A stretch of 64,000 nt of DNA from Pseudomonas capsici (GTDB taxonomy: Bacteria > Pseudomonadota > Gammaproteobacteria > Pseudomonadales > Pseudomonadaceae): NCBI RefSeq assembly GCF_017165765.1, contig NZ_JAFGZD010000008.1, positions 159,885 through 223,884 of the forward strand. Reading direction: 5' to 3'. The first letter of the stretch is position 1; the number at the start of each line of letters is the position of its first letter. A program made the position numbers and the translations under genes. The notes beneath the pieces were generated by a model. The model saw only the letters and a program-made list of their open reading frames with translations. It ran no database searches and was not told where the DNA came from. Of the stretch, positions 35,566-45,547 are shown in pieces.

Positions 35566-36066
35566 TCAGATGATCTCCTCAACACGCTTGCCACGCTTGG
35601 CAGCAATGGACTCAGGAGACTGCATGCCTTTCAGACCCTTGAAAGTGGCGTGAACCACGTTTACCGGGTTAGTAGAGCCGTAGCACTTGGCCAATACGTT
35701 CTGGACACCAGCAACTTCCAGCACTGCGCGCATAGCGCCGCCAGCGATGATACCGGTACCTTCAGAAGCAGGCTGCATGTACACCTTCGAAGCGCCGTGG
35801 GCAGACTTCATTGCGTACTGCAGGGTAGTGCCGTTCAGATCGACTTGGATCATGTTGCGGCGAGCAGCTTCCATCGCTTTCTGGATTGCGGCAGGCACTT
35901 CACGTGACTTGCCACGGCCGAAGCCAACACGTCCTTTACCATCACCCACTACGGTCAACGCAGTGAAAGTGAAGATACGGCCGCCTTTTACGGTTTTGGC
36001 CACGCGGTTAACTTGAACCAGCTTCTCGATGTAGCCTTCGTCGCGTTTTTGGTCGTTATTTGCCAT
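35566..36066 (-). CDS. rpsE: 30S ribosomal protein S5
   Basis: A 166-residue S5 with the N-terminal double-stranded RNA-binding domain ([20 protein letters not shown]) and the [20 protein letters not shown] loop. Affects decoding accuracy with S4. Three bases after rplR. Confidence 0.98.
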   Translation of the reverse strand: MANNDQKRDEGYIEKLVQVNRVAKTVKGGRIFTFTALTVVGDGKGRVGFGRGKSREVPAAIQKAMEAARRNMIQVDLNGTTLQYAMKSAHGASKVYMQPASEGTGIIAGGAMRAVLEVAGVQNVLAKCYGSTNPVNVVHATFKGLKGMQSPESIAAKRGKRVEEII

Positions 36067-36069
36067 AAC

Positions 36070-36420
36070 TTAGAACTCCAGCCCGCCTTCACGAGCAGCA
36101 TCAGCCAGCGCTTTGACACGGCCGTGGTACTTGAAGCCAGAACGGTCGAAAGCCACTTGCGATACGCCAGCGGCTTTTGCACGCTCGGCGACCAGCTTGC
36201 CAACCTTAGTGGCCGCGTCGATGTTGCCAGTGGCACCATCACGCAGTTCTTTGTCCAAAGTCGAGGCGCTTGCCAGGACTTTGCTGCCGTCGGCCGAAAT
36301 GACCTGGGCATAAATGTGCTGCGAAGAGCGGTGCACGCAGAGACGCACGACTTCTAGTTCGTGCATTTTCAGGCGTGCTTTGCGAGCGCGACGCAGTCGG
36401 GTAACTTTTTTGACGGTCAT
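36070..36420 (-). CDS. rplR: 50S ribosomal protein L18
   Basis: A 116-residue L18, the 5S rRNA-binding protein of the central protuberance, ending in the conserved [26 protein letters not shown] region. Ten bases after rplF. Confidence 0.98.
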   Translation of the reverse strand: MTVKKVTRLRRARKARLKMHELEVVRLCVHRSSQHIYAQVISADGSKVLASASTLDKELRDGATGNIDAATKVGKLVAERAKAAGVSQVAFDRSGFKYHGRVKALADAAREGGLEF

Positions 36421-36430
36421 TTGCTATGCC

Positions 36431-36964
36431 CTACTTCTTCTTGGCTTCTTTACGGCGGACGACTTCGTCTGCGTAACGCACACCTTTGCCTTTGTACGGC
36501 TCAGGACGGCGGAAGTCGCGGATCTCAGCGGCCACTTGACCAACCAACTGCTTGTCGATACCACGAATGAAGATATCGGTTTGGTTGGGGGTCTCAGCGG
36601 TAATGCCATTAGGCAATTCGTAATCCACCGGGTGCGAGAAGCCAAGTGCCAGGTTCAGGACCGAGCCTTTTGCTTGCGCCTTGTAACCAACACCGACCAG
36701 CTGGAGCTTGCGCTCGAAGCCTTGGCTTACGCCCTGGACCATGTTGTTAACCAGTGCACGAGTTGTGCCTGCCATTGCGCGAGTCTGTTGATCGCCATTG
36801 CGAGCAGAGAAACGCAGCTCACCAGCTTCTTCAACAATTTCAACGGACGAATGGACGTTCAGTTCCAGAGTGCCCTTGGCACCCTTCACCGAAAGCTGCT
36901 GGCCAACGAATTTGACTTCGACACCGGCTGGCAACTTAACGGGGTTCTTAGCTACGCGTGACAT
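36431..36964 (-). CDS. rplF: 50S ribosomal protein L6
   Basis: A 177-residue L6 with the tandem domains and the conserved C-terminal [26 protein letters not shown] tail ([13 protein letters not shown]). Sits near the GTPase centre. Twelve bases after rpsH. Confidence 0.98.
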   Translation of the reverse strand: MSRVAKNPVKLPAGVEVKFVGQQLSVKGAKGTLELNVHSSVEIVEEAGELRFSARNGDQQTRAMAGTTRALVNNMVQGVSQGFERKLQLVGVGYKAQAKGSVLNLALGFSHPVDYELPNGITAETPNQTDIFIRGIDKQLVGQVAAEIRDFRRPEPYKGKGVRYADEVVRRKEAKKK

Positions 36965-36976
36965 GCTTATCCCCCC

Positions 36977-37369
36977 TTAGAACACAGTGCAAAGCACTTC
37001 GCCACCGACACCGGCAGCGCGCGCAGCACGATCAGTCATCACACCTTTGTTGGTGGAGACGATAGACACACCAAGACCGCCACGAACTTTTGGCAGATCA
37101 TCGGAGGACTTGTACTGACGCAAGCCTGGGCGGCTGACGCGCTTCACTTCTTCGATGACTGGACGGCCTTCGAAGTACTTCAGCTCGATGGACAGCAGTG
37201 GCTTGATTTCGCTGCTGATCTGATAACCCGCAATGTAACCCTCGTCTTTCAGGACTTTGGCTACAGCAACCTTCAACGTGGAAGATGGCATGCTTACGAC
37301 GGGCTTTTCAGCCATCTGGGCATTACGGATACGAGTTAGCATGTCCGCTAACGGGTCCTGCATACTCAT
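36977..37369 (-). CDS. rpsH: 30S ribosomal protein S8
   Basis: A 130-residue S8 with [18 protein letters not shown] and the C-terminal [26 protein letters not shown] element that binds 16S helix 21. In E. coli S8 represses the spc operon. An unusually long gap of 213 bases with two hairpins precedes it. Confidence 0.98.
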   Translation of the reverse strand: MSMQDPLADMLTRIRNAQMAEKPVVSMPSSTLKVAVAKVLKDEGYIAGYQISSEIKPLLSIELKYFEGRPVIEEVKRVSRPGLRQYKSSDDLPKVRGGLGVSIVSTNKGVMTDRAARAAGVGGEVLCTVF

Positions 37370-37450
37370 GGGCTAGACGCTCCTAAAACAAAATAATTAG
37401 CCTTGCGGCTACAGCTTGTCGCCGAGATTTTCCGGGCAAGTAAAAACACG

Positions 37451-37518
37451 GGCTCAGGCGAGCCGGCAATTCTAGACCTACGCCAGAAACGAATCAAGCC
37501 CCAAAAGGGGCTTGATTC
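37451..37518 (-). promoter_or_regulatory. two hairpins in the rpsN-rpsH gap
   Basis: First on the transcript is a perfect 12-base stem GAATCAAGCCCC / GGGGCTTGATTC with a four-base loop (37491-37518); second is GGCTC/GAGCC (37451-37464) followed by CGTGTTTTTA. Together they look like an attenuator, processing site or small terminator inside the ribosomal operon. Confidence 0.55.
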
Positions 37519-37582
37519 AATTTCCCGGCTTACCTGCCATCGATTTCTTGCGAAGCCGACGACAGGTAGCGAGAGGTACGTC

Positions 37583-37888
37583 TTACCAGCTGGCTTTAAC
37601 CAGACCTGGTACGTCGCCACGCATTGCTGCTTCACGCAGCTTGTTACGGCCCAGGCCGAACTTGCGATAGACGCCGTGTGGACGACCGGTGATGCGGCAA
37701 CGGTTACGCATGCGCGAAGCGCTTGCGTCACGTGGTTGCTTCTGCAGAGCTACGGTAGCTTCCCAACGCGCTTCTGGACTTGCGTTCAGATCAACGATGA
37801 TTGCTTTGAGCGCTGCACGCTTTACTGCGAACTTGGCAACAGTGAGCTGACGCTTCAGCTCACGGTTTTTCATGCTCTTCTTGGCCAT
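37583..37888 (-). CDS. rpsN: 30S ribosomal protein S14
   Basis: A 101-residue S14 of the long, zinc-free C- type ([40 protein letters not shown]). The ATG at 37888 is the family start; the upstream open extension overlaps rplE and is not coding. Thirteen bases after rplE. Confidence 0.97.
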   Translation of the reverse strand: MAKKSMKNRELKRQLTVAKFAVKRAALKAIIVDLNASPEARWEATVALQKQPRDASASRMRNRCRITGRPHGVYRKFGLGRNKLREAAMRGDVPGLVKASW

Positions 37889-37901
37889 TTTCCTACTCCA
37901 A

Positions 37902-38441
37902 TCAGTTGCGGAACGGGAATTTGAAAGCACGCAGCAGTGCGCGGCCTTCGTCATCGTTCTTGGCAGTGGTGGTCAGGGTAATGTCCAGACCGCGGAGAGC
38001 ATCGATCTTGTCGTAGTCGATTTCCGGGAAGATGATCTGCTCTTTTACGCCCATGCTGTAGTTGCCACGACCATCGAAGGACTTGGCATTCAGGCCGCGG
38101 AAGTCGCGAACCCGAGGCAGGGAGATCGACAGCAGACGATCCAGGAACTCGTACATACGATCGCGGCGCAGAGTTACTTTGACGCCGATCGGCCAACCTT
38201 CACGGACTTTAAAGCCAGCGATGGATTTCCGAGCGTAAGTCACAACAACTTTTTGACCGGTGATCTTTTCCAGGTCGGCAACAGCGTGCTCGATGACTTT
38301 CTTGTCGCCGATCGCTTCGCCCAGACCCATGTTCAGGGTGATTTTGGTAACGCGCGGAACTTCCATCACGTTCGACAGCTTAAGTTCTTCCTTAAGCTTC
38401 GGAGCGATTTCCTTCCGGTAAATCTCTTTCAGTCGTGCCAT
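37902..38441 (-). CDS. rplE: 50S ribosomal protein L5
   Basis: A 179-residue L5, 5S rRNA-binding protein of the central protuberance, with [19 protein letters not shown] and the [18 protein letters not shown] tail. Twenty bases after rplX. Confidence 0.98.
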
Positions 38442-38461
38442 GGTCTTCTACCTAGCAGTGT

Positions 38462-38776
38462 TCAAGCATCAACCGCTTTTTGGGTCGACTTGAAGACACG
38501 AATTTTTTTGCCGTCTTCAACTTTGAAACCAACGCGGTCAGCCTTGTTGGTTGCGCCGTTGAAAATGGCGACGTTGGAAGCGTGCAATGGCGCTTCTTTC
38601 TCGACGATACCGCCCTGTACGCCCGACATCGGGTTAGGCTTGGTATGACGCTTCACCAGGTTGATCCCACCAACGACCAGACGGTCGTCAGCGAGAACCT
38701 TGAGCACCTTACCGCGCTTACCTTTGTCTTTGCCGGCGATCACGATGATCTCGTCGTCACGACGAATCTTTTGCAT
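38462..38776 (-). CDS. rplX: 50S ribosomal protein L24
   Basis: A 104-residue L24 with the N-terminal KOW motif ([18 protein letters not shown]), an assembly initiator for the 50S subunit. Eleven bases after rplN. Confidence 0.98.
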   Translation of the reverse strand: MQKIRRDDEIIVIAGKDKGKRGKVLKVLADDRLVVGGINLVKRHTKPNPMSGVQGGIVEKEAPLHASNVAIFNGATNKADRVGFKVEDGKKIRVFKSTQKAVDA

Positions 38777-38787
38777 GTCGGATCTCC

Positions 38788-39156
38788 TTACAGCACTTCT
38801 GGGGCGAGCGAGACGATCTTCATGAACTTCTCAGTACGAAGTTCACGGGTCACTGGCCCAAAGATACGGGTGCCGATCGGCTCTTGCTTGTTGTTCAGCA
38901 GAACAGCAGCGTTGCCATCGAAGCGGATGATGGAGCCGTCTGCACGACGAACACCGTGGCGAGTGCGGACTACAACAGCAGTCATCACTTGGCCTTTTTT
39001 CACCTTACCGCGTGGAATTGCTTCCTTGACGGTCACTTTGATGATGTCACCGATACCAGCGTAACGACGATGGGAGCCACCCAGCACCTTGATGCACATA
39101 ACGCGGCGAGCGCCGCTGTTATCGGCCACATCGAGCATGGATTGAGTCTGAATCAT
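38788..39156 (-). CDS. rplN: 50S ribosomal protein L14
   Basis: A 122-residue L14 starting [21 protein letters not shown], with the [13 protein letters not shown] segment that contacts 16S rRNA in an intersubunit bridge. 23 bases after rpsQ. Confidence 0.98.
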   Translation of the reverse strand: MIQTQSMLDVADNSGARRVMCIKVLGGSHRRYAGIGDIIKVTVKEAIPRGKVKKGQVMTAVVVRTRHGVRRADGSIIRFDGNAAVLLNNKQEPIGTRIFGPVTRELRTEKFMKIVSLAPEVL

Positions 39157-39179
39157 ATAATTTCTCCGACCCCTAGTCC

Positions 39180-39446
39180 TTAGACTTCCACAGCGCGTTC
39201 GATGATATCAACCAATGCCCAAGACTTGGTCTTGGCTACCGGACGAGTTTCACGAATAGTGACCTTGTCGCCGATATGGCATTGATTGGTTTCGTCGTGC
39301 GCGTGCAGCTTAGTCGAACGCTTAACGTATTTACCGTAGATCGGGTGCTTGACGCGACGCTCAATCAGAACGGTGATGGTCTTGTCCATCTTGTCGCTGA
39401 CAACACGGCCAGTCAGCGTACGGACGGTTTTTTCGGCTTCAGCCAT
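39180..39446 (-). CDS. rpsQ: 30S ribosomal protein S17
   Basis: An 88-residue S17 with [19 protein letters not shown] and [20 protein letters not shown]; primary 16S-binding protein of the body. Two bases after rpmC. Confidence 0.98.
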   Translation of the reverse strand: MAEAEKTVRTLTGRVVSDKMDKTITVLIERRVKHPIYGKYVKRSTKLHAHDETNQCHIGDKVTIRETRPVAKTKSWALVDIIERAVEV

Positions 39447-39448
39447 AA

Positions 39449-39640
39449 TTACTTACCTGCCTGCTGGTTGAGCACAGTCTTCACGCGAGCGATGTCACGC
39501 TTAACTTGCGAGAGCAGGTGAGACTGCCCCAACTGGCCAGTTGCTTTCTGCATACGCAGATTGAACTGGTCGCGCAGCAGGCCGAGCAGTTGCTCGTTCA
39601 GCTGCTGTGCTGATTTTTCACGAAGTTCATTCGCTTTCAT
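39449..39640 (-). CDS. rpmC: 50S ribosomal protein L29
   Basis: A 63-residue L29 beginning [14 protein letters not shown], located by the polypeptide exit. The ATG at 39640 is chosen over a GTG one codon earlier; it lies inside the end of rplP (ATGTGATG), so the genes are coupled. Confidence 0.97.
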
Positions 39641-40053
39641 CACATCACCGTCCGCTTAACAAAGGAGGTGGCGAGCGGCAGCTTTGCAGCAGCCAGGGCG
39701 AAAGCCTCACGCGCCAGCTCTTCAGTAACACCCTCGATTTCATACAGGACTTTGCCTGGCTGAATCTGGGCAACCCAGTACTCGACGTTACCCTTACCTT
39801 TACCCATACGAACTTCGAGGGGCTTCTTGGAAATAGGCTTGTCCGGGAATACACGGATCCAGATCTTGCCGCCACGTTTAACGTGACGGGTCAGAGCACG
39901 ACGCGCTGACTCGATCTGACGAGCGGTGAGACGACCACGAGCGACAGACTTCAGCGCGAACTCGCCGAAGCTGACTTTGCTACCGCGCAATGCCAGACCA
40001 CGGTTGTGGCCAGTCATTTGCTTGCGGAACTTCGTACGCTTTGGTTGCAACAT
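39640..40053 (-). CDS. rplP: 50S ribosomal protein L16
   Basis: A 137-residue L16 with [21 protein letters not shown] and the basic loop near the A-site tRNA elbow. Arg81 region ([13 protein letters not shown]) is present, as in proteins hydroxylated by RoxA. Overlaps rpmC by one base. Confidence 0.98.
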
Positions 40054-40065
40054 TTGGCGTACCCC

Positions 40066-40752
40066 TTACTTAGCAGCTTTTTTACGAGGCGCTGGTGCTT
40101 GTGGTTTCAGTTCTTCTTGGCGACCACCAATTACTTCGCCTTTGAAGATCCAAACCTTTACACCGATCACACCGTAGGTGGTGTGAGCTTCGTAGTTGGC
40201 ATAGTCGATGTCGGCACGCAGGGTGTGCAGTGGCACACGACCTTCGCGATACCATTCAGTACGTGCGATTTCAGCACCGCCGAGACGACCGCTCACTTGG
40301 ATTTTGATGCCTTTGGCACCAATGCGCATGGCGTTCTGTACAGCGCGCTTCATGGCGCGACGGAACATTACACGACGCTCCAGCTGCTGAGCTACGCTCT
40401 GCGCAACCAGCATACCGTCGAGTTCCGGCTTGCGGATCTCTTCGATATTGATGTGCACAGGCACACCCATTTGCTTGGTCAGGTCCTGACGCAGTTTTTC
40501 AACATCTTCACCTTTCTTCCCGATAACGATACCTGGACGAGCGGTGTGGATGGTGATGCGTGCTGTCTGAGCCGGACGATGGATATCGATACGGCTTACG
40601 GACGCGCTTTTTAGTTTGTCTTGGAGGTACTCACGCACCTGCAGATCTGCCAGCAGGTAGTCTGCGTAAGTGCGACCGTCTGCGTACCAGACGGAGGTGT
40701 GCTCCTTGACGATTCCCAGGCGAATGCCAATGGGATGTACTTTCTGACCCAT
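40066..40752 (-). CDS. rpsC: 30S ribosomal protein S3
   Basis: A 228-residue S3 starting [15 protein letters not shown] domain with [13 protein letters not shown] (about 60) at the mRNA entry channel. The ATG at 40752 is the family start; the extension upstream runs into rplV and is not coding. Thirteen bases after rplV. Confidence 0.98.
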   Translation of the reverse strand: MGQKVHPIGIRLGIVKEHTSVWYADGRTYADYLLADLQVREYLQDKLKSASVSRIDIHRPAQTARITIHTARPGIVIGKKGEDVEKLRQDLTKQMGVPVHINIEEIRKPELDGMLVAQSVAQQLERRVMFRRAMKRAVQNAMRIGAKGIKIQVSGRLGGAEIARTEWYREGRVPLHTLRADIDYANYEAHTTYGVIGVKVWIFKGEVIGGRQEELKPQAPAPRKKAAK

Positions 40753-40765
40753 CTCTTCGACTCCG

Positions 40766-41098
40766 TTACTTGTCAGCGACCTTGACAGTGATATGGCAAG
40801 ACCGCTTGACGATGCGATCAGCACGGCCTTTGGCACGTGGCATGATGCGCTTCAGCGAACGCCCTTCGTTGACGAAAACGGTGGAGACCTTCAGGTCATC
40901 AACGTCTGCGCCTTCGTTATGCTCGGCGTTGGCTACAGCCGACTCCAGCACTTTCTTCAGGATCTCGGCGGCTTTCTTACTGCTGAAAGCCAACAGGTTG
41001 AGCGCTTCGCCCACCTTCTTCCCGCGGATCTGGTCGGCGACCAAGCGGGCTTTCTGGGCGGAGATTCGAGCGCCCGACAACTTAGCGGCTACTTCCAT
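40766..41098 (-). CDS. rplV: 50S ribosomal protein L22
   Basis: A 110-residue L22 whose beta-hairpin ([18 protein letters not shown]) lines the exit tunnel at the macrolide site. No insertion or deletion in the loop. Thirteen bases after rpsS. Confidence 0.98.
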   Translation of the reverse strand: MEVAAKLSGARISAQKARLVADQIRGKKVGEALNLLAFSSKKAAEILKKVLESAVANAEHNEGADVDDLKVSTVFVNEGRSLKRIMPRAKGRADRIVKRSCHITVKVADK

Positions 41099-41111
41099 CG
41101 TTCCTTACCCC

Positions 41112-41387
41112 TTAACGCTTGGCTTTCTTGTCTGCCACGTGCCCACGATAAGTGCGGGTACCGGCAAACTCGCCCAGTTTATGGCCGACCATGTCTTCGC
41201 TCACCAGAACTGGGACATGTTGACGACCGTTATGCACAGCAATGGTCAGACCGACCATTTGTGGCAGGATCATCGAACGGCGCGACCAGGTTTTCACTGG
41301 TTTGCGATCGTTCTTTTCCGCCGCCACTTCGATCTTCTTCAGTAGGTGAAGATCAATAAAAGGACCTTTTTTCAGAGAACGTGGCAC
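41112..41387 (-). CDS. rpsS: 30S ribosomal protein S19
   Basis: A 91-residue S19 with [18 protein letters not shown] and [22 protein letters not shown], part of the 30S head. Sixteen bases after rplB. Confidence 0.98.
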   Translation of the reverse strand: MPRSLKKGPFIDLHLLKKIEVAAEKNDRKPVKTWSRRSMILPQMVGLTIAVHNGRQHVPVLVSEDMVGHKLGEFAGTRTYRGHVADKKAKR

Positions 41388-41403
41388 TGTCGTATCCCTC
41401 TAT

Positions 41404-42228
41404 TTACTTGCGACGACGGACGATCATTTTGTCGGTACGCTTATTACCACGAGTCTTCGCGCCCTTAGTCGGGAAGCCCCACGGCGATACCGGATGACGA
41501 CCACCAGAGGTACGACCTTCACCACCACCATGTGGGTGGTCAACCGGGTTCATGGCAACACCACGAACGGTTGGGCGAACGCCACGCCAGCGCTTGGCAC
41601 CAGCTTTACCCAGGGAACGCAGGCTGTGCTCGGAGTTCGAGACTTCACCCAGCGTTGCACGGCACTCAGCCAGTACTTTACGCATTTCACCGGAGCGAAG
41701 ACGCAGAGTAACGTACACACCTTCACGAGCGATCAGCTGTGCAGAAGCACCAGCGGAACGAGCGATCTGGGCGCCTTTACCCGGCTTCAGTTCGATGCCG
41801 TGCACGGTGCTACCAACTGGAATGTTGCGCAGCTGAAGAGTGTTGCCCGGCTTGATTGGAGCCAGAGCACCAGAGATCAGCTGGTCGCCAGCACTTACGC
41901 CCTTAGGAGCGATGATGTAGCGACGCTCGCCGTCTGCGTACAGCAGCAAAGCGATGTGAGCAGTACGGTTTGGATCGTATTCAATACGCTCGACAGTGGC
42001 AGCGATGCCATCTTTGTCGTTGCGACGGAAGTCAACCAAACGATAGTGCTGCTTATGACCACCACCCACGTGACGTGTAGTGATACGGCCATTGTTGTTA
42101 CGACCACCAGACTTCGATTTTTTCTCGAGCAGCGGTGCGTGAGGAGCGCCTTTATGCAGCTCCTGGTTGACCACCTTGACCACAAAACGGCGGCCAGGGG
42201 AAGTCGGTTTGCATTTAACGATTGCCAT
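41404..42228 (-). CDS. rplB: 50S ribosomal protein L2
   Basis: A 274-residue L2 with the highly conserved [21 protein letters not shown] stretch (seen as [16 protein letters not shown]) next to the peptidyl-transferase centre. Fourteen bases after rplW. Confidence 0.98.
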   Translation of the reverse strand: MAIVKCKPTSPGRRFVVKVVNQELHKGAPHAPLLEKKSKSGGRNNNGRITTRHVGGGHKQHYRLVDFRRNDKDGIAATVERIEYDPNRTAHIALLLYADGERRYIIAPKGVSAGDQLISGALAPIKPGNTLQLRNIPVGSTVHGIELKPGKGAQIARSAGASAQLIAREGVYVTLRLRSGEMRKVLAECRATLGEVSNSEHSLRSLGKAGAKRWRGVRPTVRGVAMNPVDHPHGGGEGRTSGGRHPVSPWGFPTKGAKTRGNKRTDKMIVRRRK

Positions 42229-42242
42229 GATGCACCCCTTCC

Positions 42243-42542
42243 TTACTCAGCACTGCTGCTGAAATCGAGATCTTGGCCTGGCTGAAGGGAGATAACTGCC
42301 TTCTTCCAGTCATTACGCTTGCCCAGACCGCGAGCAGTGCGCTTGCTCTTACCCAGAACATTCAGGGTAGTAACACGCTCTACTTTCACGCTGAACAGGC
42401 TTTCGACGGCCTTCTTGATTTCCAGCTTGGTTGCGTCAGTAGCAACCTTGAAAACGAACTGGCCTTTCTTGTCAGCCAGAACCGTGGCCTTCTCGGAAAC
42501 GTGCGGGCCAAGTAGAACTTTAAATACGCGTTCCTGGTTCAT
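42243..42542 (-). CDS. rplW: 50S ribosomal protein L23
   Basis: A 99-residue L23, docking site for trigger factor and SRP at the tunnel exit, with the VGRxPxxVSEKAT-like opening ([20 protein letters not shown]). Overlaps rplD by four bases (ATGA). Confidence 0.98.
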
Positions 42543-43141
42543 CCCAGCAGCTCCTCGAATTTCTTCACGGCCGACACAGTGATCAACACTTTGTCGTATG
42601 CGATCAGACTAACTGGATCGGAACCTTGAACATCACGCACATCGACGTGAGGCAGGTTACGAGCAGCCAGGTACAGATTCTGGTCAACAGCGTCAGACAC
42701 GATCAGAACATCGGTCAGACCCATGCCATTCAGCTTGCTCAGCAGATCTTTGGTTTTCGGTGCTTCGACAGCGAAGTCCTGAACCACGACCAGACGATCA
42801 GTACGGACCAGCTCACCAAGGATGGAGCGCAGAGCAGCGCGATACATCTTCTTGTTGAGTTTCTGGGTGTGATCCTGAGGACGAGCTGCGAAAGTGGTAC
42901 CGCCGCCACGCCAGATTGGGCTACGGATAGTACCGGCACGAGCGCGGCCAGTACCCTTCTGACGCCATGGGCGCTTACCGCCACCGGAAACGTCGGAACG
43001 GGTCTTTTGCTGCTTGCTGCCCTGACGACCGCCAGCCATGTAGGCTACGACTGCCTGGTGCACCAGTGTCTCGTTGAATTCGCCGCCAAATGTCAGTTCG
43101 GAAACTTCGATTGCTTGAGCGTCATTTACATTTAATTGCAT
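42539..43141 (-). CDS. rplD: 50S ribosomal protein L4
   Basis: A 200-residue L4 with the tunnel loop [25 protein letters not shown] (seen as [19 protein letters not shown]). In E. coli L4 also represses the S10 operon by attenuation; a similar leader control here is unproven. Twelve bases after rplC. Confidence 0.98.
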
Positions 43142-43153
43142 GTCAGCTTCCCC

Positions 43154-43789
43154 TTAACCGCGAGCCTTGGCTGCTGGACGTACAACCAGATTGCCGCCAG
43201 TAGCGCCAGGAACAGCGCCCTTGACCAACAACAGATTGCGTTCAGCGTCCACGCGCACTACTTCGAGGGACTGCACGGTCACGCGCTCAGCGCCCATATG
43301 ACCGGACATTTTCTTGCCCTTGAATACACGACCAGGAGTCTGGCACTGGCCGATAGAGCCTGGGACGCGGTGGGATACGGAGTTACCGTGGGTGTTATCT
43401 TGACCACGGAAATTCCAGCGCTTGATCGTACCCTGGAAACCTTTACCTTTGGACTGACCGGTTACGTCAACCAGTTGGCCAGCAGCGAAGATTTCAGCGT
43501 TGATCAGATCGCCAGCCTTGTACTCGCCTTCTTCAAGACGGAATTCAAGAACAGTGCGACCGGCAGCTACGTTCGCCTTGGCGAAGTGGCCAGCCTGAGC
43601 AGCTGTAACACGCGAAGCACGACGCTCGCCGACAGTGACTTGCACTGCACGATAGCCATCGGTTTCTTCGGTTTTGAACTGAGTGACGCGATTCGGCTCG
43701 ATCTCAATGACCGTGACCGGAATGGAGACACCTTCTTCGGTGAAAATACGGGTCATACCGCATTTACGACCGACTACACCAATAGTCAT
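43154..43789 (-). CDS. rplC: 50S ribosomal protein L3
   Basis: A 211-residue L3 starting [16 protein letters not shown], with the [20 protein letters not shown] loop ([13 protein letters not shown]) carrying the glutamine methylated by PrmB in E. coli. The ATG at 43789 is the family start. 81 bases after rpsJ. Confidence 0.98.
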   Translation of the reverse strand: MTIGVVGRKCGMTRIFTEEGVSIPVTVIEIEPNRVTQFKTEETDGYRAVQVTVGERRASRVTAAQAGHFAKANVAAGRTVLEFRLEEGEYKAGDLINAEIFAAGQLVDVTGQSKGKGFQGTIKRWNFRGQDNTHGNSVSHRVPGSIGQCQTPGRVFKGKKMSGHMGAERVTVQSLEVVRVDAERNLLLVKGAVPGATGGNLVVRPAAKARG

Positions 43790-43870
43790 GTTGTAAACCT
43801 CATGAGTGTACGGGGCTTTCACCCGCTATGGCCGCCCATTTCAGAGCGTTACACGACCAAGACCCAAGTC

Positions 43871-44182
43871 TTAGCCGAGGCTGATCTGCACTTCCACACC
43901 GGCCGCAAGATCAAGCTTCATAAGAGCATCAACGGTTTTATCCGTTGGCTGGACGATGTCCAGAACGCGCTTATGAGTGCGGATCTCGTACTGGTCGCGC
44001 GCGTCTTTGTTGACGTGCGGGGAAACCAGAACGGTGAACCGCTCTTTACGGGTCGGCAGTGGAATTGGACCACGCACCTGAGCACCAGTACGTTTCGCGG
44101 TTTCCACGATTTCCTGGGTTGATTGGTCGATCAGGCGATGGTCAAAAGCCTTCAACCTGATACGGATTTGCTGATTTTGCAT
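43871..44182 (-). CDS. rpsJ: 30S ribosomal protein S10 (NusE)
   Basis: A 103-residue S10 with [20 protein letters not shown] and the [24 protein letters not shown] loop ([15 protein letters not shown]). Also links NusG/NusB in transcription antitermination. First gene of the S10 operon, with its own promoter 64-92 bases upstream. Confidence 0.98.
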
Positions 44183-44245
44183 TGGATTTCAGACTCCAGA
44201 TTGCTGTTCCCACCGAGCGCAATACGCCCGTTAAAAGGAGGCGCA

Positions 44246-44274
44246 ATTCTATAGACGAGCTAACAGAGTGTCAA
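44246..44274 (-). promoter_or_regulatory. S10 operon promoter
   Basis: On the minus strand TTGACA (44274-44269), 17-base spacer, TAGAAT (44251-44246). Near-consensus sigma-70 promoter located between the tuf terminator and rpsJ. The leader to rpsJ is about 55 bases, much shorter than the E. coli S10 leader. Confidence 0.85.
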
Positions 44275-44279
44275 CCCAA

Positions 44280-44310
44280 TAAAAAAGCCCCCGCAAGCGG
44301 GGGCTTTTTC
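44280..44310 (-). terminator. terminator of the str operon after tuf
   Basis: AGCCCCCGC / GCGGGGGCT stem with AA loop and T-runs on both sides, just after the tuf stop. Confidence 0.93.
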
Positions 44311-44322
44311 TTGAATCAACGC

Positions 44323-45516
44323 TTAAGCGATGATTTTGGCTACGACGCCGGCGCCGACGGTACGACCGCCTTCACGGATAGCGAAACGCAGACCATCTTC
44401 CATTGCGATTGGCTTGATCAGGGTAACGGAAACTTTCACGTTATCGCCTGGCATTACCATCTCAACGCCTTCCGGCAGTTCGCAGCTACCAGTTACGTCG
44501 GTAGTACGGAAGTAGAACTGTGGACGGTAGCCTTTGAAGAACGGAGTGTGACGACCGCCTTCTTCTTTGCTCAGAACGTAGATTTCAGCTTCGAACTGAG
44601 TGTGCGGCTTGACGGTGCCTGGCTTGACCAGAACCTGGCCACGCTCAACGTCGTCACGCTTGGTGCCACGCAGCAGAACGCCGCAGTTCTCACCAGCACG
44701 GCCTTCGTCCAGCAGCTTGCGGAACATCTCAACGCCAGTGCAAGTAGTTTTGGTAGTGTCACGCAGACCTACGATTTCTACTTCTTCCTGGATCTTGATG
44801 ATGCCGCGCTCAACACGACCAGTTACAACAGTACCGCGACCGGAGATCGAGAATACGTCTTCGATTGGCATCAGGAACGGCTTGTCGATAGCACGCTCTG
44901 GCTCTGGGATGTAAGTATCCAGAGTTTCAACCAGCTTACGAACAGCGGTAGTACCCAGCTCGTTGTCGTCCTGGCCGTTCAGAGCCATCAGAGCGGAACC
45001 AATGATGATCGGAGTGTCGTCGCCTGGGAAATCGTAGGTGCTCAGCAGATCGCGAACTTCCATCTCGACCAGTTCCAGCAGCTCAGCGTCGTCAACCATG
45101 TCAGCCTTGTTCAGGAAGACAACGATGTACGGAACGCCAACCTGACGGGACAGCAGGATGTGCTCACGAGTTTGTGGCATAGGACCATCAGCAGCCGAGC
45201 AAACCAGGATCGCGCCGTCCATCTGGGCAGCACCGGTGATCATGTTTTTTACGTAGTCGGCGTGACCTGGGCAGTCAACGTGCGCGTAGTGACGAACGTT
45301 CGAGTCGTACTCTACGTGAGCAGTGTTGATGGTGATACCACGAGCTTTCTCTTCTGGAGCGCTGTCGATCTTGTCGAAGTCAACACGAGCAGAACCGAAA
45401 ACTTCGGAGCAAACGCGAGTCAGAGCAGCGGTCAGAGTGGTTTTACCGTGGTCAACGTGACCGATGGTGCCAACGTTGACGTGCGGTTTGTTACGTTCAA
45501 ATTTTTCTTTAGCCAC
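44323..45516 (-). CDS. tuf: elongation factor Tu
   Basis: A 397-residue EF-Tu: P-loop [10 protein letters not shown] (about 19-26), switch regions RGITIN and DCPGH, NKAD. Delivers aminoacyl-tRNA to the ribosome. Downstream of fusA by 31 bases. It appears to be the only tuf in this neighbourhood: the place between tRNA-Thr and tRNA-Trp that holds tufB in other pseudomonads is empty. Confidence 0.98.
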   Translation of the reverse strand: MAKEKFERNKPHVNVGTIGHVDHGKTTLTAALTRVCSEVFGSARVDFDKIDSAPEEKARGITINTAHVEYDSNVRHYAHVDCPGHADYVKNMITGAAQMDGAILVCSAADGPMPQTREHILLSRQVGVPYIVVFLNKADMVDDAELLELVEMEVRDLLSTYDFPGDDTPIIIGSALMALNGQDDNELGTTAVRKLVETLDTYIPEPERAIDKPFLMPIEDVFSISGRGTVVTGRVERGIIKIQEEVEIVGLRDTTKTTCTGVEMFRKLLDEGRAGENCGVLLRGTKRDDVERGQVLVKPGTVKPHTQFEAEIYVLSKEEGGRHTPFFKGYRPQFYFRTTDVTGSCELPEGVEMVMPGDNVKVSVTLIKPIAMEDGLRFAIREGGRTVGAGVVAKIIA

Positions 45517-45547
45517 GACAGTGAACTCCTAGCCTAAAGGGGCTGAA

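Noticed and set aside
33542..35653. 703-codon plus-strand open frame
   Set aside because: Shadow of secY, rplO, rpmD and rpsE.
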